This document shows, piece after piece, positions 1 through 5,362 of a stretch of DNA of 8,529 nt (position 1 is the stretch's first letter; each line of letters starts with the position of its first letter). Position numbers and translations under genes: made by a program. The notes under the pieces are model-generated. The model ran no database searches. It was not told the origin of the DNA and saw nothing but the letters and a program-made list of their open reading frames with translations. The stretch spans positions 1 to 8,529 of the forward strand of contig JBCCZN010000122.1 in NCBI GenBank assembly GCA_039187375.1. Direction: 5' to 3'. The stretch is from CALBPI01 sp039187375 (lineage in GTDB: Bacteria > Pseudomonadota > Gammaproteobacteria > Steroidobacterales > Woeseiaceae).

Positions 1-1209
1 ACCCGCAAACGTCTCAGCGGTACCGCTGCGATTCACCTGCACCACGTTGTTTGCTGCATTCGCTGGATCAGCAACAACCTGCGAGTCTTCAGCTCCACCA
101 AATCCGATCAACGTATAGGTCAGCGCCGCATCATCGAACGTCACAGTCTCGAACATCGCTGGCGCAGGCGGTGCTGCCGCCACTGCAATGTCGTCAAAGA
201 AGTAGGTACGAGCGCCTACATCTGCGCCCGCAGAACCGAAGTCAAAGAACACGATGACTTTGTCATAGGTGGCATTCGCGTCGAACGCCGCAGTACCCAT
301 GGCTTGCATCGAAAAATCGAACGTCAGTGTTTCCCAATCGTCGGCGACGGTAGACGTCGCCTCAGTCTCAACGGACACTGTATTGTCCATTGAGTTCTCA
401 ATTTTCATACGAACCACAACACCCGCAGCCGGTGTGCGCACTCGTAGTGACATTTGCGTATTCATGGCATCCAACGGGATGACACCCACCGCCTCATTTG
501 CCATTGTCGCCACGGTTGTACCCGCAAACGTCTCAGCGCTATCAGACCGGTTAACCTGAACGACGTTATTCGCGGCGTCAGCGGGGTCGGCGACAACCTG
601 GGAATCTTCCGCACCACCGAAACCAATCAGCGTGTAAGTCAATGCAGCATTATCAAAGGTGACCGTTTCAAATGCAGCGGGCGTACCACCGCCACCGCCG
701 CCACCACTGGCAACGTCAATGTCATCGAAGAAGAAGGTCTGTGCACCGGCGGTCGCGCCGTCGGTACCGAAGTTAAAAAAGATAGTGATCTTGTCGTAGG
801 TCGCCGAAGCGTCAAACGCAGCTGTGCCCATTGCTTGCATCGAGAAGTCGAACGTCAGCGTCTCCCAGGCGTTGGCCATGGTCGTTACGGCTTCCGTCTC
901 AACGGAGACCGTATTGTCGTTCTGATTTTCAATCTTCAGCCGAACCGGCAGACCTGATGCCGGCGAGTACACCCGCACCGTCATTTGCGTGTTCATCGCA
1001 TCCAGCGGAATCGTCGGCACAGAGTTGTTCGGACCAACCGATACGGTTGTGCCCGCAAACGTCTCAGCACTATCAGAACGGTTAACCCGGACAACCTGGT
1101 TAGTACCACCATCCGGATCGTTGACCACCTGAGAATCCTCTGCACCGCCAAAGCCGGTCAGTGTGTAGGTCAACGCTGCATCATCAAACGTCAGCGCACC
1201 AAACGTCGT
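1..1209 (-). repeat. Tandem protein-coding repeats, period 519-531 bases
   Basis: The same block recurs in frame. The string CCCGCAAACGTCTCAGC appears on the plus strand at 2, 521 and 1052, giving periods of 519 bases (173 codons) and 531 bases (177 codons). The two repeats nearest the left edge are closest to each other: both read ALTYTLIGFGGAEDSQVVAD and then AANNVVQVNRS. The repeat nearest the N-terminus has drifted more. The array runs past the left edge, so copy number is unknown. This is duplication inside one gene, not a mobile element or CRISPR. Confidence 0.9.
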
Positions 1210-1854
1210 CGGCCCCATGCCGCCGCCACCGCCGCCGCCGCCGCTACAATCAGCGACCTGCTCGATGTCATCGTAGTAAAACGTCCAGTTCATCGGGTCG
1301 GTGTCTGCGGCACCCAATACGCCATTATCGAAAATTAAGGTAATGCCAGCATTGGGTACGCCCGCCGTTTGACCGGTGAAGTCAAAGCACAGCTGTTCCC
1401 AGGAGCCGCTGCCCGAGTGGCTCATAACCGCCTCTACATTCAGCTGCTCCAGCTTGAATGTCAGCGGAACCGCGCGAGTCGCCCAGACCTTAATATTGAA
1501 CGCTTGGCCTTGCGTGAAGTCGATCGGAGCACCCGTATCGAGCAGCGTGCCGCCGAACACCTGGTCCGGAAACTTCTGCATTTGTGCAACCTTCTCACTG
1601 GTATTGATGCCGCTGCGATCGGGATTATCGATCACCGTGGTCGCGCCACCATTGAAGTTGTTGATCCCCACCGCATCGCACAAGATCTCGAAATTAACCG
1701 GATCACAGAAGCCAGCCGGAATAGGTGGCAACGGCGTTGCAGCAGAGTTTTGAATGCTCTCAGGACCATCGCCCTGACCACAAGCCGCCAGTACCAAGGC
1801 AGTAAAGGTGACCGAGACAAAACGGACGGTTCGCGGAAATACTTGTACGTTCAT
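1..1854 (-). CDS. Repeat-bearing surface lipoprotein, putative glycan-binding (3' end outside window)
   Basis: The frame stays open from the ATG at 1854 to the left edge: 618 residues with no stop, so the C-terminus is missing. The N-terminus is a lipoprotein signal with lipobox LAAC (Cys25) and Gly at +2, which suggests outer-membrane sorting. Residues about 50-203 form a first domain with four cysteines (50, 59, 156, 203) and a YYDDI end. Eight glycines (205-212) link it to repeat 1 (about 216-382), seven glycines (384-390) lead to repeat 2 (about 395-559), and an Ala/Pro linker leads to repeat 3, cut by the edge. Each repeat starts like TFDDAALTYTL and contains GFGGAEDSQVV; repeats 1 and 2 also show RLKIEN/RMKIEN, SVETEA, WETLTFDFSMQAMGTAAFDA and FFDDI. 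From memory, such domains occur in Bacteroidota and gammaproteobacterial laminarin loci and resemble beta-sandwich carbohydrate-binding modules. No catalytic motif was recognised. Binding of beta-glucan at the cell surface is inferred from the neighbouring GH16 gene, 94 bases upstream. The start has a modest GAGAG site. Confidence 0.85.
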   Translation of the reverse strand, partial: MNVQVFPRTVRFVSVTFTALVLAACGQGDGPESIQNSAATPLPPIPAGFCDPVNFEILCDAVGINNFNGGATTVIDNPDRSGINTSEKVAQMQKFPDQVFGGTLLDTGAPIDFTQGQAFNIKVWATRAVPLTFKLEQLNVEAVMSHSGSGSWEQLCFDFTGQTAGVPNAGITLIFDNGVLGAADTDPMNWTFYYDDIEQVADCSGGGGGGGGMGPTTFGALTFDDAALTYTLTGFGGAEDSQVVNDPDGGTNQVVRVNRSDSAETFAGTTVSVGPNNSVPTIPLDAMNTQMTVRVYSPASGLPVRLKIENQNDNTVSVETEAVTTMANAWETLTFDFSMQAMGTAAFDASATYDKITIFFNFGTDGATAGAQTFFFDDIDVASGGGGGGGTPAAFETVTFDNAALTYTLIGFGGAEDSQVVADPADAANNVVQVNRSDSAETFAGTTVATMANEAVGVIPLDAMNTQMSLRVRTPAAGVVVRMKIENSMDNTVSVETEATSTVADDWETLTFDFSMQAMGTAAFDANATYDKVIVFFDFGSAGADVGARTYFFDDIAVAAAPPAPAMFETVTFDDAALTYTLIGFGGAEDSQVVADPANAANNVVQVNRSGTAETFAG

Positions 1855-1948
1855 AAGCTGACTCTCAAACGGAATCGTTTTTTTGTGGGCGGGAGGCTCC
1901 AGTGCCCGGCCGCCCTGTTATTGGGTTAGTCGTCGTGACGACGAAATA
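1855..1948 (-). other. GH16-lipoprotein intergenic region with hairpins
   Basis: These 94 bases separate the GH16 stop from the lipoprotein start. Just after the GH16 stop is a short perfect hairpin (1930-1944, six-base stem TCGTCG/CGACGA with a three-base loop). A second, G/C-rich hairpin lies at 1887-1915 (GGGCGG pairing with CCGCCC). On the coding strand it is followed by an A-tract rather than a T-tract, so it is not an intrinsic terminator for leftward transcription. No convincing promoter was seen. The two genes are probably co-transcribed, with the hairpins affecting mRNA stability or relative expression; that role is inference. Confidence 0.4.
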
Positions 1949-2902
1949 TCAAGGCGCTTCGCCGGAATAGACGCGTACCCAGTCAACTTCCATGGTGGCC
2001 GGGAAGACCGTATCCGCCGCAGGATTGCCAGGCAGGTTTCCGCCTACCGCGACGTTCAGGAGAATGTGGAATGACTGATCAAACGGGGCCGGGAAGGCAG
2101 CGGCCGTTGAGAACCAGGAGTTTTGCACGGCATACAACGTGTCGTCGAAATACCAGCGCATCTCGTTTGCGTCCCACTCGACAGCGTAGCGATGAAAATC
2201 GTCAGTGACATTGACGCTGGGTGTGTAGGTCTGTGACGTGAACACATTGCCCGGGAACGGCGCACCATAGTGAATGGTACCGAAAATTTCATTACCACCG
2301 GTGCCACCGAGGTTTACGGCCTCCATGACATCAATTTCACCGGTGGCCGCCCAGGTACCGTAAGGACTGTCTTGCGACAACATCCAAAACGCGGGCCAGA
2401 TACCCTGACCCGCTGGCAACTTGATGCTGGCTTCGATACGGCCGTAGCGAAACGCGAACCGGTCCTGCGTGTTAATGCGCGCCGATGTGTAGTTAGAGCC
2501 GCCGAACGACTCGCGACGCGCTGTGATTTTCAGAACGCCATTTTCCAGCTGGGCACTGTCTGGCAGGTAGTACTGCAGCTCATTATTGCCCCAGCCGCCC
2601 GGCAAACCGGCTTCGGAACCGTCGCCGGTTGCAAAGAACCAGGTGTCTGGATCCAGCGCGGCGCCATCGAATTCGTCACTCCATACGAGCGTCAGGTTGT
2701 CGCCCGGATCGACCTCAGAGTTCTGAGCGTTTGTGAGCGTCGGGTTAGAAATGTTCTGGTTAGTCTGTGGCTGAGCACCTGCAGAAGAGATGGTGTCAAT
2801 GCCCGACAAATTGGGATCACGCCCGTTGTCGACGCAACCAGAAATAACCGTTAAAAAGCCCAGCGATAACAAGCCAGGCGCGATAATCCGCCAGCGCAGC
2901 AT
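1949..2902 (-). CDS. GH16 family endo-beta-1,3-glucanase (laminarinase) lipoprotein
   Basis: This 317-residue protein has a lipoprotein signal peptide ending in ISGC (Cys23) with Val at +2, then a low-complexity Asn/Gln/Ser/Thr-rich stretch (about 24-65) that probably acts as a tether, then a GH16 beta-jelly-roll domain (about 70-314). The signature GEIDVMEA carries the expected catalytic pair, Glu189 (nucleophile) and Glu194 (acid/base), with Asp191 between them. WSDEFDG, WGNNELQYY, GRIEASIKLP, GIWPAFWML, HRYAVEWD and VDWVRVY are all typical of bacterial laminarinases. It should cut internal beta-1,3-glucosyl bonds at the outer membrane. Two closely spaced ATGs exist, at 2908 and 2902. I chose 2902 because a GGGGGAC element then stands 8 bases away, as in neighbouring genes; from 2908 the gap would be 2 bases. 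A longer reading from 2962 adds a non-signal-like extension. Substrate is inferred from family and neighbours; licheninase activity is a possible alternative. Confidence 0.93.
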   Translation of the reverse strand: MLRWRIIAPGLLSLGFLTVISGCVDNGRDPNLSGIDTISSAGAQPQTNQNISNPTLTNAQNSEVDPGDNLTLVWSDEFDGAALDPDTWFFATGDGSEAGLPGGWGNNELQYYLPDSAQLENGVLKITARRESFGGSNYTSARINTQDRFAFRYGRIEASIKLPAGQGIWPAFWMLSQDSPYGTWAATGEIDVMEAVNLGGTGGNEIFGTIHYGAPFPGNVFTSQTYTPSVNVTDDFHRYAVEWDANEMRWYFDDTLYAVQNSWFSTAAAFPAPFDQSFHILLNVAVGGNLPGNPAADTVFPATMEVDWVRVYSGEAP

Positions 2903-2908
2903 GCACAT

Positions 2909-2915
2909 GTCCCCC
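2909..2915 (-). promoter_or_regulatory. GGGGGAC ribosome-binding-site element of the GH16 gene
   Basis: The coding strand reads GGGGGACATGTGCATG. The G-run is 8 bases from the ATG at 2902, which decides between the two in-frame ATGs. The same GGGGGAC stands before the GH17 and symporter genes. Confidence 0.5.
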
Positions 2916-2961
2916 GTAAATGCATTGCTCTCGAGCGCCACAGCGCCCCCGTTGACGGGCA

Positions 2962-2990
2962 AGATTCACAACAAATGACAGCGTTGTCAA
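2962..2990 (-). promoter_or_regulatory. Possible GH16 promoter, overlapping the operator
   Basis: A perfect -35 TTGACA lies on the minus strand at 2990-2985. Seventeen bases downstream the hexamer is GAATCT, a poor -10 match. The -35 lies inside the palindrome at 2976-2989, the same arrangement as in the symporter promoter. The -35 and operator are convincing; the -10 is not. Confidence 0.4.
2976..2989. promoter_or_regulatory. Operator-like palindrome TGACAGCGTTGTCA upstream of GH16
   Basis: The 14 bases differ by a single base from the perfect palindrome at 7609-7622 in the symporter/GH3 intergenic region. Both have inverted TGACA half-sites around a central CG, which is characteristic of LacI-family operators. 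It overlaps the TTGACA -35 of the GH16 gene. A weaker similar sequence, TGACAGAGCTGAGA (11 of 14 positions match the perfect site), begins 18 bases further on at 2994-3007 and could be a second half-occupied site. Binding by a repressor encoded outside the window is inferred. Confidence 0.65.
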
Positions 2991-3041
2991 GACTGACAGA
3001 GCTGAGACAAAAGCGTTATGAATAATCGGGTTTAAGGTGCA

Positions 3042-3078
3042 CGCCGGCCGACTCACGGGGGGTGAGAGCCGGCCGGCG
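3042..3078 (-). terminator. Strong G/C-rich hairpin after the 73-residue gene (terminator-like, no T-tract)
   Basis: CGCCGGCC (3042-3049) pairs with GGCCGGCG (3071-3078), and inside it CTCAC (3052-3056) pairs with GTGAG (3062-3066) around a loop of five identical bases. Two unpaired bases face four in an internal loop. It begins seven bases after the stop of the small gene. Downstream on the minus strand the sequence is GTGCACCTTAAACCC, with no U-run, so it may instead protect the small mRNA's 3' end or act with a termination factor. It separates the small gene from the GH16 promoter region. Confidence 0.45.
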
Positions 3079-3084
3079 GCGAGC

Positions 3085-3306
3085 TTATGCCGCGTTCAGT
3101 ACGCCGCCACCGAACCACGCGCCGAGGAAATTTTCGAACGCCAAAATAGCGTTGATTGACTCTTCAGCAGGGCTTTCGATGCGACAGGCGATCGCGTCAT
3201 TCAGCTGGTTTCCGACAATGGTGGGCACAAAGGTGAGCGCTTTGGCGCTCATGCCACCACGGCCGTACGCGAACTGATCACGTGCTGCGTGCGTAGTGTG
3301 AGACAT
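3085..3306 (-). CDS. Hypothetical 73-residue protein
   Basis: I do not recognise this protein. It begins MSHTTHAARDQ and ends with a small-residue, hydrophobic tail (FGGGVLNAA). Two hydrophobic or amphipathic stretches, at about 20-42 (containing ALTFVPTIVGNQLND) and 49-70 (containing INAILAFENFLGAWFGGG), could form helices that pair or associate with a membrane. There is one cysteine (Cys41) and no signal peptide or lipobox. The start at 3306 is supported by AAGGAG at 8 bases; an in-frame GTG at 3351 would add a basic extension but has no comparable site. A promoter-like pair (3375-3403), a leader hairpin (3344-3363) and a 3' hairpin (3042-3078) frame it as a separate transcription unit between the LysR and GH16 genes. 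That good initiation site and framing argue for a real gene. A small regulatory, structural or peptide-precursor role are all possible; none is supported by a motif. Confidence 0.72.
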   Translation of the reverse strand: MSHTTHAARDQFAYGRGGMSAKALTFVPTIVGNQLNDAIACRIESPAEESINAILAFENFLGAWFGGGVLNAA

Positions 3307-3314
3307 ATCTGACT

Positions 3315-3320
3315 CTCCTT
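3315..3320 (-). promoter_or_regulatory. Shine-Dalgarno AAGGAG of the 73-residue gene
   Basis: The minus strand reads AAGGAG eight bases before the ATG at 3306. It is the best canonical ribosome-binding site in the window and fixes the start of the small gene. Confidence 0.75.
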
Positions 3321-3343
3321 GCTTGAACCGTTTACGTACCCTT

Positions 3344-3363
3344 GCCGACACCTGGGTGCCGGC
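3344..3363 (-). other. Leader hairpin of the 73-residue gene
   Basis: On the minus strand GCCGGCAC pairs with GTGTCGGC (one G-U pair) around a four-base loop, 23 bases before the Shine-Dalgarno site. No T-run follows, so it is not a terminator. A role in stabilising a short abundant mRNA is plausible but inferred. Confidence 0.4.
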
Positions 3364-3374
3364 GGACGATTAGC

Positions 3375-3403
3375 AAGATACGGCTCGAAATGCTGCACTG
3401 CAA
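3375..3403 (-). promoter_or_regulatory. Possible sigma-70 promoter of the 73-residue gene
   Basis: The minus strand reads TTGCAG (3403-3398), a 17-base spacer, then TATCTT (3380-3375). Each hexamer matches 4 of 6 consensus positions and the spacing is ideal. It lies between the LysR stop and the small gene, about 70 bases from the small gene's start. Confidence 0.45.
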
Positions 3404-3409
3404 AAGGAT

Positions 3410-3434
3410 AAAACTCGCCACACGGATGAGTTTT
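3410..3434 (-). terminator. Weak terminator-like hairpin after the LysR gene
   Basis: AAAACTC (3410-3416) pairs with GAGTTTT (3428-3434) around an 11-base loop, starting just after the LysR stop at 3437. The minus strand continues TTTTATCCTTTT. The stem is A/T-rich and the loop large, so efficiency would be low, but the position is right for the end of the GH3-GH17-LysR transcript. Confidence 0.4.
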
Positions 3435-3436
3435 TT

Positions 3437-4330
3437 TCATGCGCTGGTGGTGAAGCGTGACTCGATCCACTGACGCAACAACACGCCGTCAGCGGCCAGT
3501 TCCTGGTCATCGCGCCATAGCAAGTAATAACTCACGTTTGCCGTCAGTTCCTCATCGAACAGCCGGACAATGGTCTTTTGATGAAACCACTGATCCGCGA
3601 TTGGCACGGGCACCAACGATGCGCCGATACCCTGCTCGGTCGCCCGCACAACAGTAATCATCGAGTCCAGCTGCGTGACCTTGCTGTCACGAGGCAATTG
3701 TACGCCCGCCGCCTTGGACCACTGTTGCCAGGCACGCGGGTATGACTGATGCACAATCAGCGGCAGCTCGCTGGTGATCAAGCCATCTTTCACCTTGATG
3801 CTCTTCGCCATCGCCTTTGAGCCAGCCGGAGCAAAGCGTAGCGGAAACAACAATCGCGATTGATAGCCTTTGGGTGGTTTACGAAACAACCGAATCGACA
3901 AATCGACATCTGGTGGCAACGTCTCGGCACTCTCGTCACTGGCGCTGACCTGAATGTCGACATCCGGATGTTGATCAGTGAACTCGCCCAGCCGTGGCAG
4001 GAAATACTCGCTGGCGAAAAACGGCTGCACCGACATCCGGATTCGCTGCCGACTCGTACGAGTCGTGTAATTAGCCACAACAGACTCAAGCTCGGACATT
4101 AATGGCTGGATGTCATTGAACATCTCGCGGCCAGTCCCAGTGAGGCGCAGCTCGTTGCCCTGACGCTCGAATAACTTGTGACCCAGCCGTGCTTCCAACC
4201 CGCGAATTTGATGGCTCACAGCCGATGGCGTAATGAACAACACCTCAGCCGCCTGACTAAAGCTGCCATATTGCGCGGCCTGGACAAACGTCCGCAAGCC
4301 GCGCAGCGAGATCGCAATCGGCTTGGTCAC
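3437..4330 (-). CDS. LysR-type transcriptional regulator
   Basis: This 297-residue protein has the normal length and layout of the LysR family. The N-terminal winged helix-turn-helix (about 7-67) includes LRTFVQAAQYGSFSQAAEVL, a recognition helix region TPSAVSHQIRGLE (34-46) and the wing LFERQGNELRLTGTGRE. The effector-binding domain follows (about 90-290), with SVQPFFASEYFLPRLGEF opening it and TEQGIGASLVPVPIAD near its end. The amino-acid pattern resembles the GcvA-like branch. The start is GTG at 4330, inside a GTGA overlap with the GH17 stop, so translation is probably coupled and the regulator made with the glucan enzymes. An effector related to glucan breakdown is inferred from context only. 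LysR proteins usually bind T-N11-A sites, so it is not the obvious ligand of the TGACA palindromes here. Confidence 0.92.
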   Translation of the reverse strand: MTKPIAISLRGLRTFVQAAQYGSFSQAAEVLFITPSAVSHQIRGLEARLGHKLFERQGNELRLTGTGREMFNDIQPLMSELESVVANYTTRTSRQRIRMSVQPFFASEYFLPRLGEFTDQHPDVDIQVSASDESAETLPPDVDLSIRLFRKPPKGYQSRLLFPLRFAPAGSKAMAKSIKVKDGLITSELPLIVHQSYPRAWQQWSKAAGVQLPRDSKVTQLDSMITVVRATEQGIGASLVPVPIADQWFHQKTIVRLFDEELTANVSYYLLWRDDQELAADGVLLRQWIESRFTTSA

Positions 4331-5343
4331 TGCACCCCATCGCGCATCACCGCTTTTGGTGTGCGATCCACAAAAAACAGGCCCCAGTGTTTTTCCGCAC
4401 CGTTCGGGTTGTTCGGGTTACCTTTCCATGGCTCATCGAACGCCTCAAAAAAGAACATCGTGATGTTTCTCTCTTTGCCCAGCGCATAGAGTTCCTGGTA
4501 GTAGCGCGCCTGTTGCGGCTCACCAGCACGATCACCAAATTCGGATGCCGTCGTCGCCCAGCCCGCTTCGAGCACGGCTATTGGCTTGTCCGGCAGCGCT
4601 GCTCGAACACGCTCGAGATTCTCAATCGTGTAGGACAGACCCTCGTCGATCGGACGGTTCTCCCAGGCTGGGTAGGTGTGTACACCAATGATGTCCACCA
4701 CTTCGGCCAACGGTGCACCGTCGGCAATCCACCACTCGTAGTTATCTGCAACCGTCACCGGTTGATCGATTGCTGCTTTCACGGTTTTGACGTAGTCAAT
4801 CACATCGGGCAGCCGCACCATGTGATCGTTCCACGATACCAGCGCCTCATTACCCACATTGACCGCAGCCACTATCTCCGGATAACGACGCGACAACTCG
4901 ATTCCGCGAGCCACCTCCGCATCGTTGAGCAATTTATTCGCGGCCAGTTGCGTATCGGGAATCGGCTCATCCAACCAAGCGCAACCTTCATGATTGCTGA
5001 TCTCGGCGCGCAGCCAGATACCGAGCAAGACCCGAATGGGCAGTTGGTTCTCTTCAATGATTCGCAGCGTCGTCGCACTGTTCTCACCGGTGTCATAGAC
5101 ACGAATCAACTTGAAGCCATGCGCCACAAGAATATTCAGATCTTCCAGGATCTGCTCATCAGTAGGGTTATTCGCACCGTCACCGCGATCCGGGTGCTGG
5201 CCTTCGCGAAAACCCGAATAGGCGACCGCCATCACTTCGCCGGCCATCAGGTCGGCGCGTGTTTGTTGAATCGGATTCATCGTGTCGTCATGCGCGCAAC
5301 TGGCAAGTCCCAGTAACAGCGCCAATCCCATAAATTTCTGCAT
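4327..5343 (-). CDS. GH17 family beta-1,3-glucanase-like lipoprotein
   Basis: This 338-residue protein carries a short lipoprotein signal with lipobox LASC (Cys16) and Ala at +2, suggesting outer-membrane anchoring. The rest is one TIM-barrel of GH17 type: AYSGFREGQHP at the barrel start, FKLIRVYDTGENS, then VNVGNEAL with the probable acid/base Glu166, GVHTYPAWENRP, and VLEAGWATT with the probable nucleophile Glu259. FFFEAFDEPWKG and EKHWGLFFVDRTPK complete the pattern of bacterial GH17 enzymes. Marine members attack laminarin backbones, and the GH3 and GH16 neighbours agree with this. It follows GH3 by 19 bases and overlaps the LysR start by 4, so the three form an operon. I chose the ATG at 5343: it has GGGGGAC at 7 bases and yields the signal peptide. 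A longer frame from 5469 would overlap the end of GH3 and bury the signal. Transglycosylase activity, known in some GH17 enzymes, cannot be excluded. Confidence 0.92.
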   Translation of the reverse strand: MQKFMGLALLLGLASCAHDDTMNPIQQTRADLMAGEVMAVAYSGFREGQHPDRGDGANNPTDEQILEDLNILVAHGFKLIRVYDTGENSATTLRIIEENQLPIRVLLGIWLRAEISNHEGCAWLDEPIPDTQLAANKLLNDAEVARGIELSRRYPEIVAAVNVGNEALVSWNDHMVRLPDVIDYVKTVKAAIDQPVTVADNYEWWIADGAPLAEVVDIIGVHTYPAWENRPIDEGLSYTIENLERVRAALPDKPIAVLEAGWATTASEFGDRAGEPQQARYYQELYALGKERNITMFFFEAFDEPWKGNPNNPNGAEKHWGLFFVDRTPKAVMRDGVQ

Positions 5344-5348
5344 TGATC

Positions 5349-5355
5349 GTCCCCC
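5349..5355 (-). promoter_or_regulatory. GGGGGAC ribosome-binding-site element of the GH17 gene
   Basis: The minus strand reads AAGGGGGACGATCAATG between the GH3 stop and the GH17 ATG. It supports the 5343 start and matches the elements before GH16 and the symporter. Confidence 0.5.
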
Positions 5356-5362
5356 TTGATAA

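Noticed and set aside
1..1209. CRISPR-like or mobile repeat array
   Set aside because: The repeats are about 520 bases long, in frame and fully coding, with no short direct repeats, spacers, inverted ends or transposase.
1876..1915. Possible rightward intrinsic terminator (T-run beside a G/C hairpin)
   Set aside because: On the plus strand the T-run precedes the hairpin, so the order is wrong for termination, and no rightward gene ends there.
454..1929. Several plus-strand open frames of 80-190 codons
   Set aside because: They are antisense to the repeat lipoprotein and recur with its repeat pattern, so they reflect the codon structure of the real gene.
3307..3351. Longer N-terminus (GTG at 3351) for the 73-residue protein
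   Set aside because: The ATG at 3306 has AAGGAG at ideal spacing, whereas the GTG has none, and the extension would cover the Shine-Dalgarno and leader hairpin.
4387..5316. 309-codon open frame on the plus strand
   Set aside because: It lies wholly antisense to the GH17 gene, whose catalytic motifs are intact. The translated sequence is rich in Arg, His and Val, as expected of an antisense shadow, and shows no domain.
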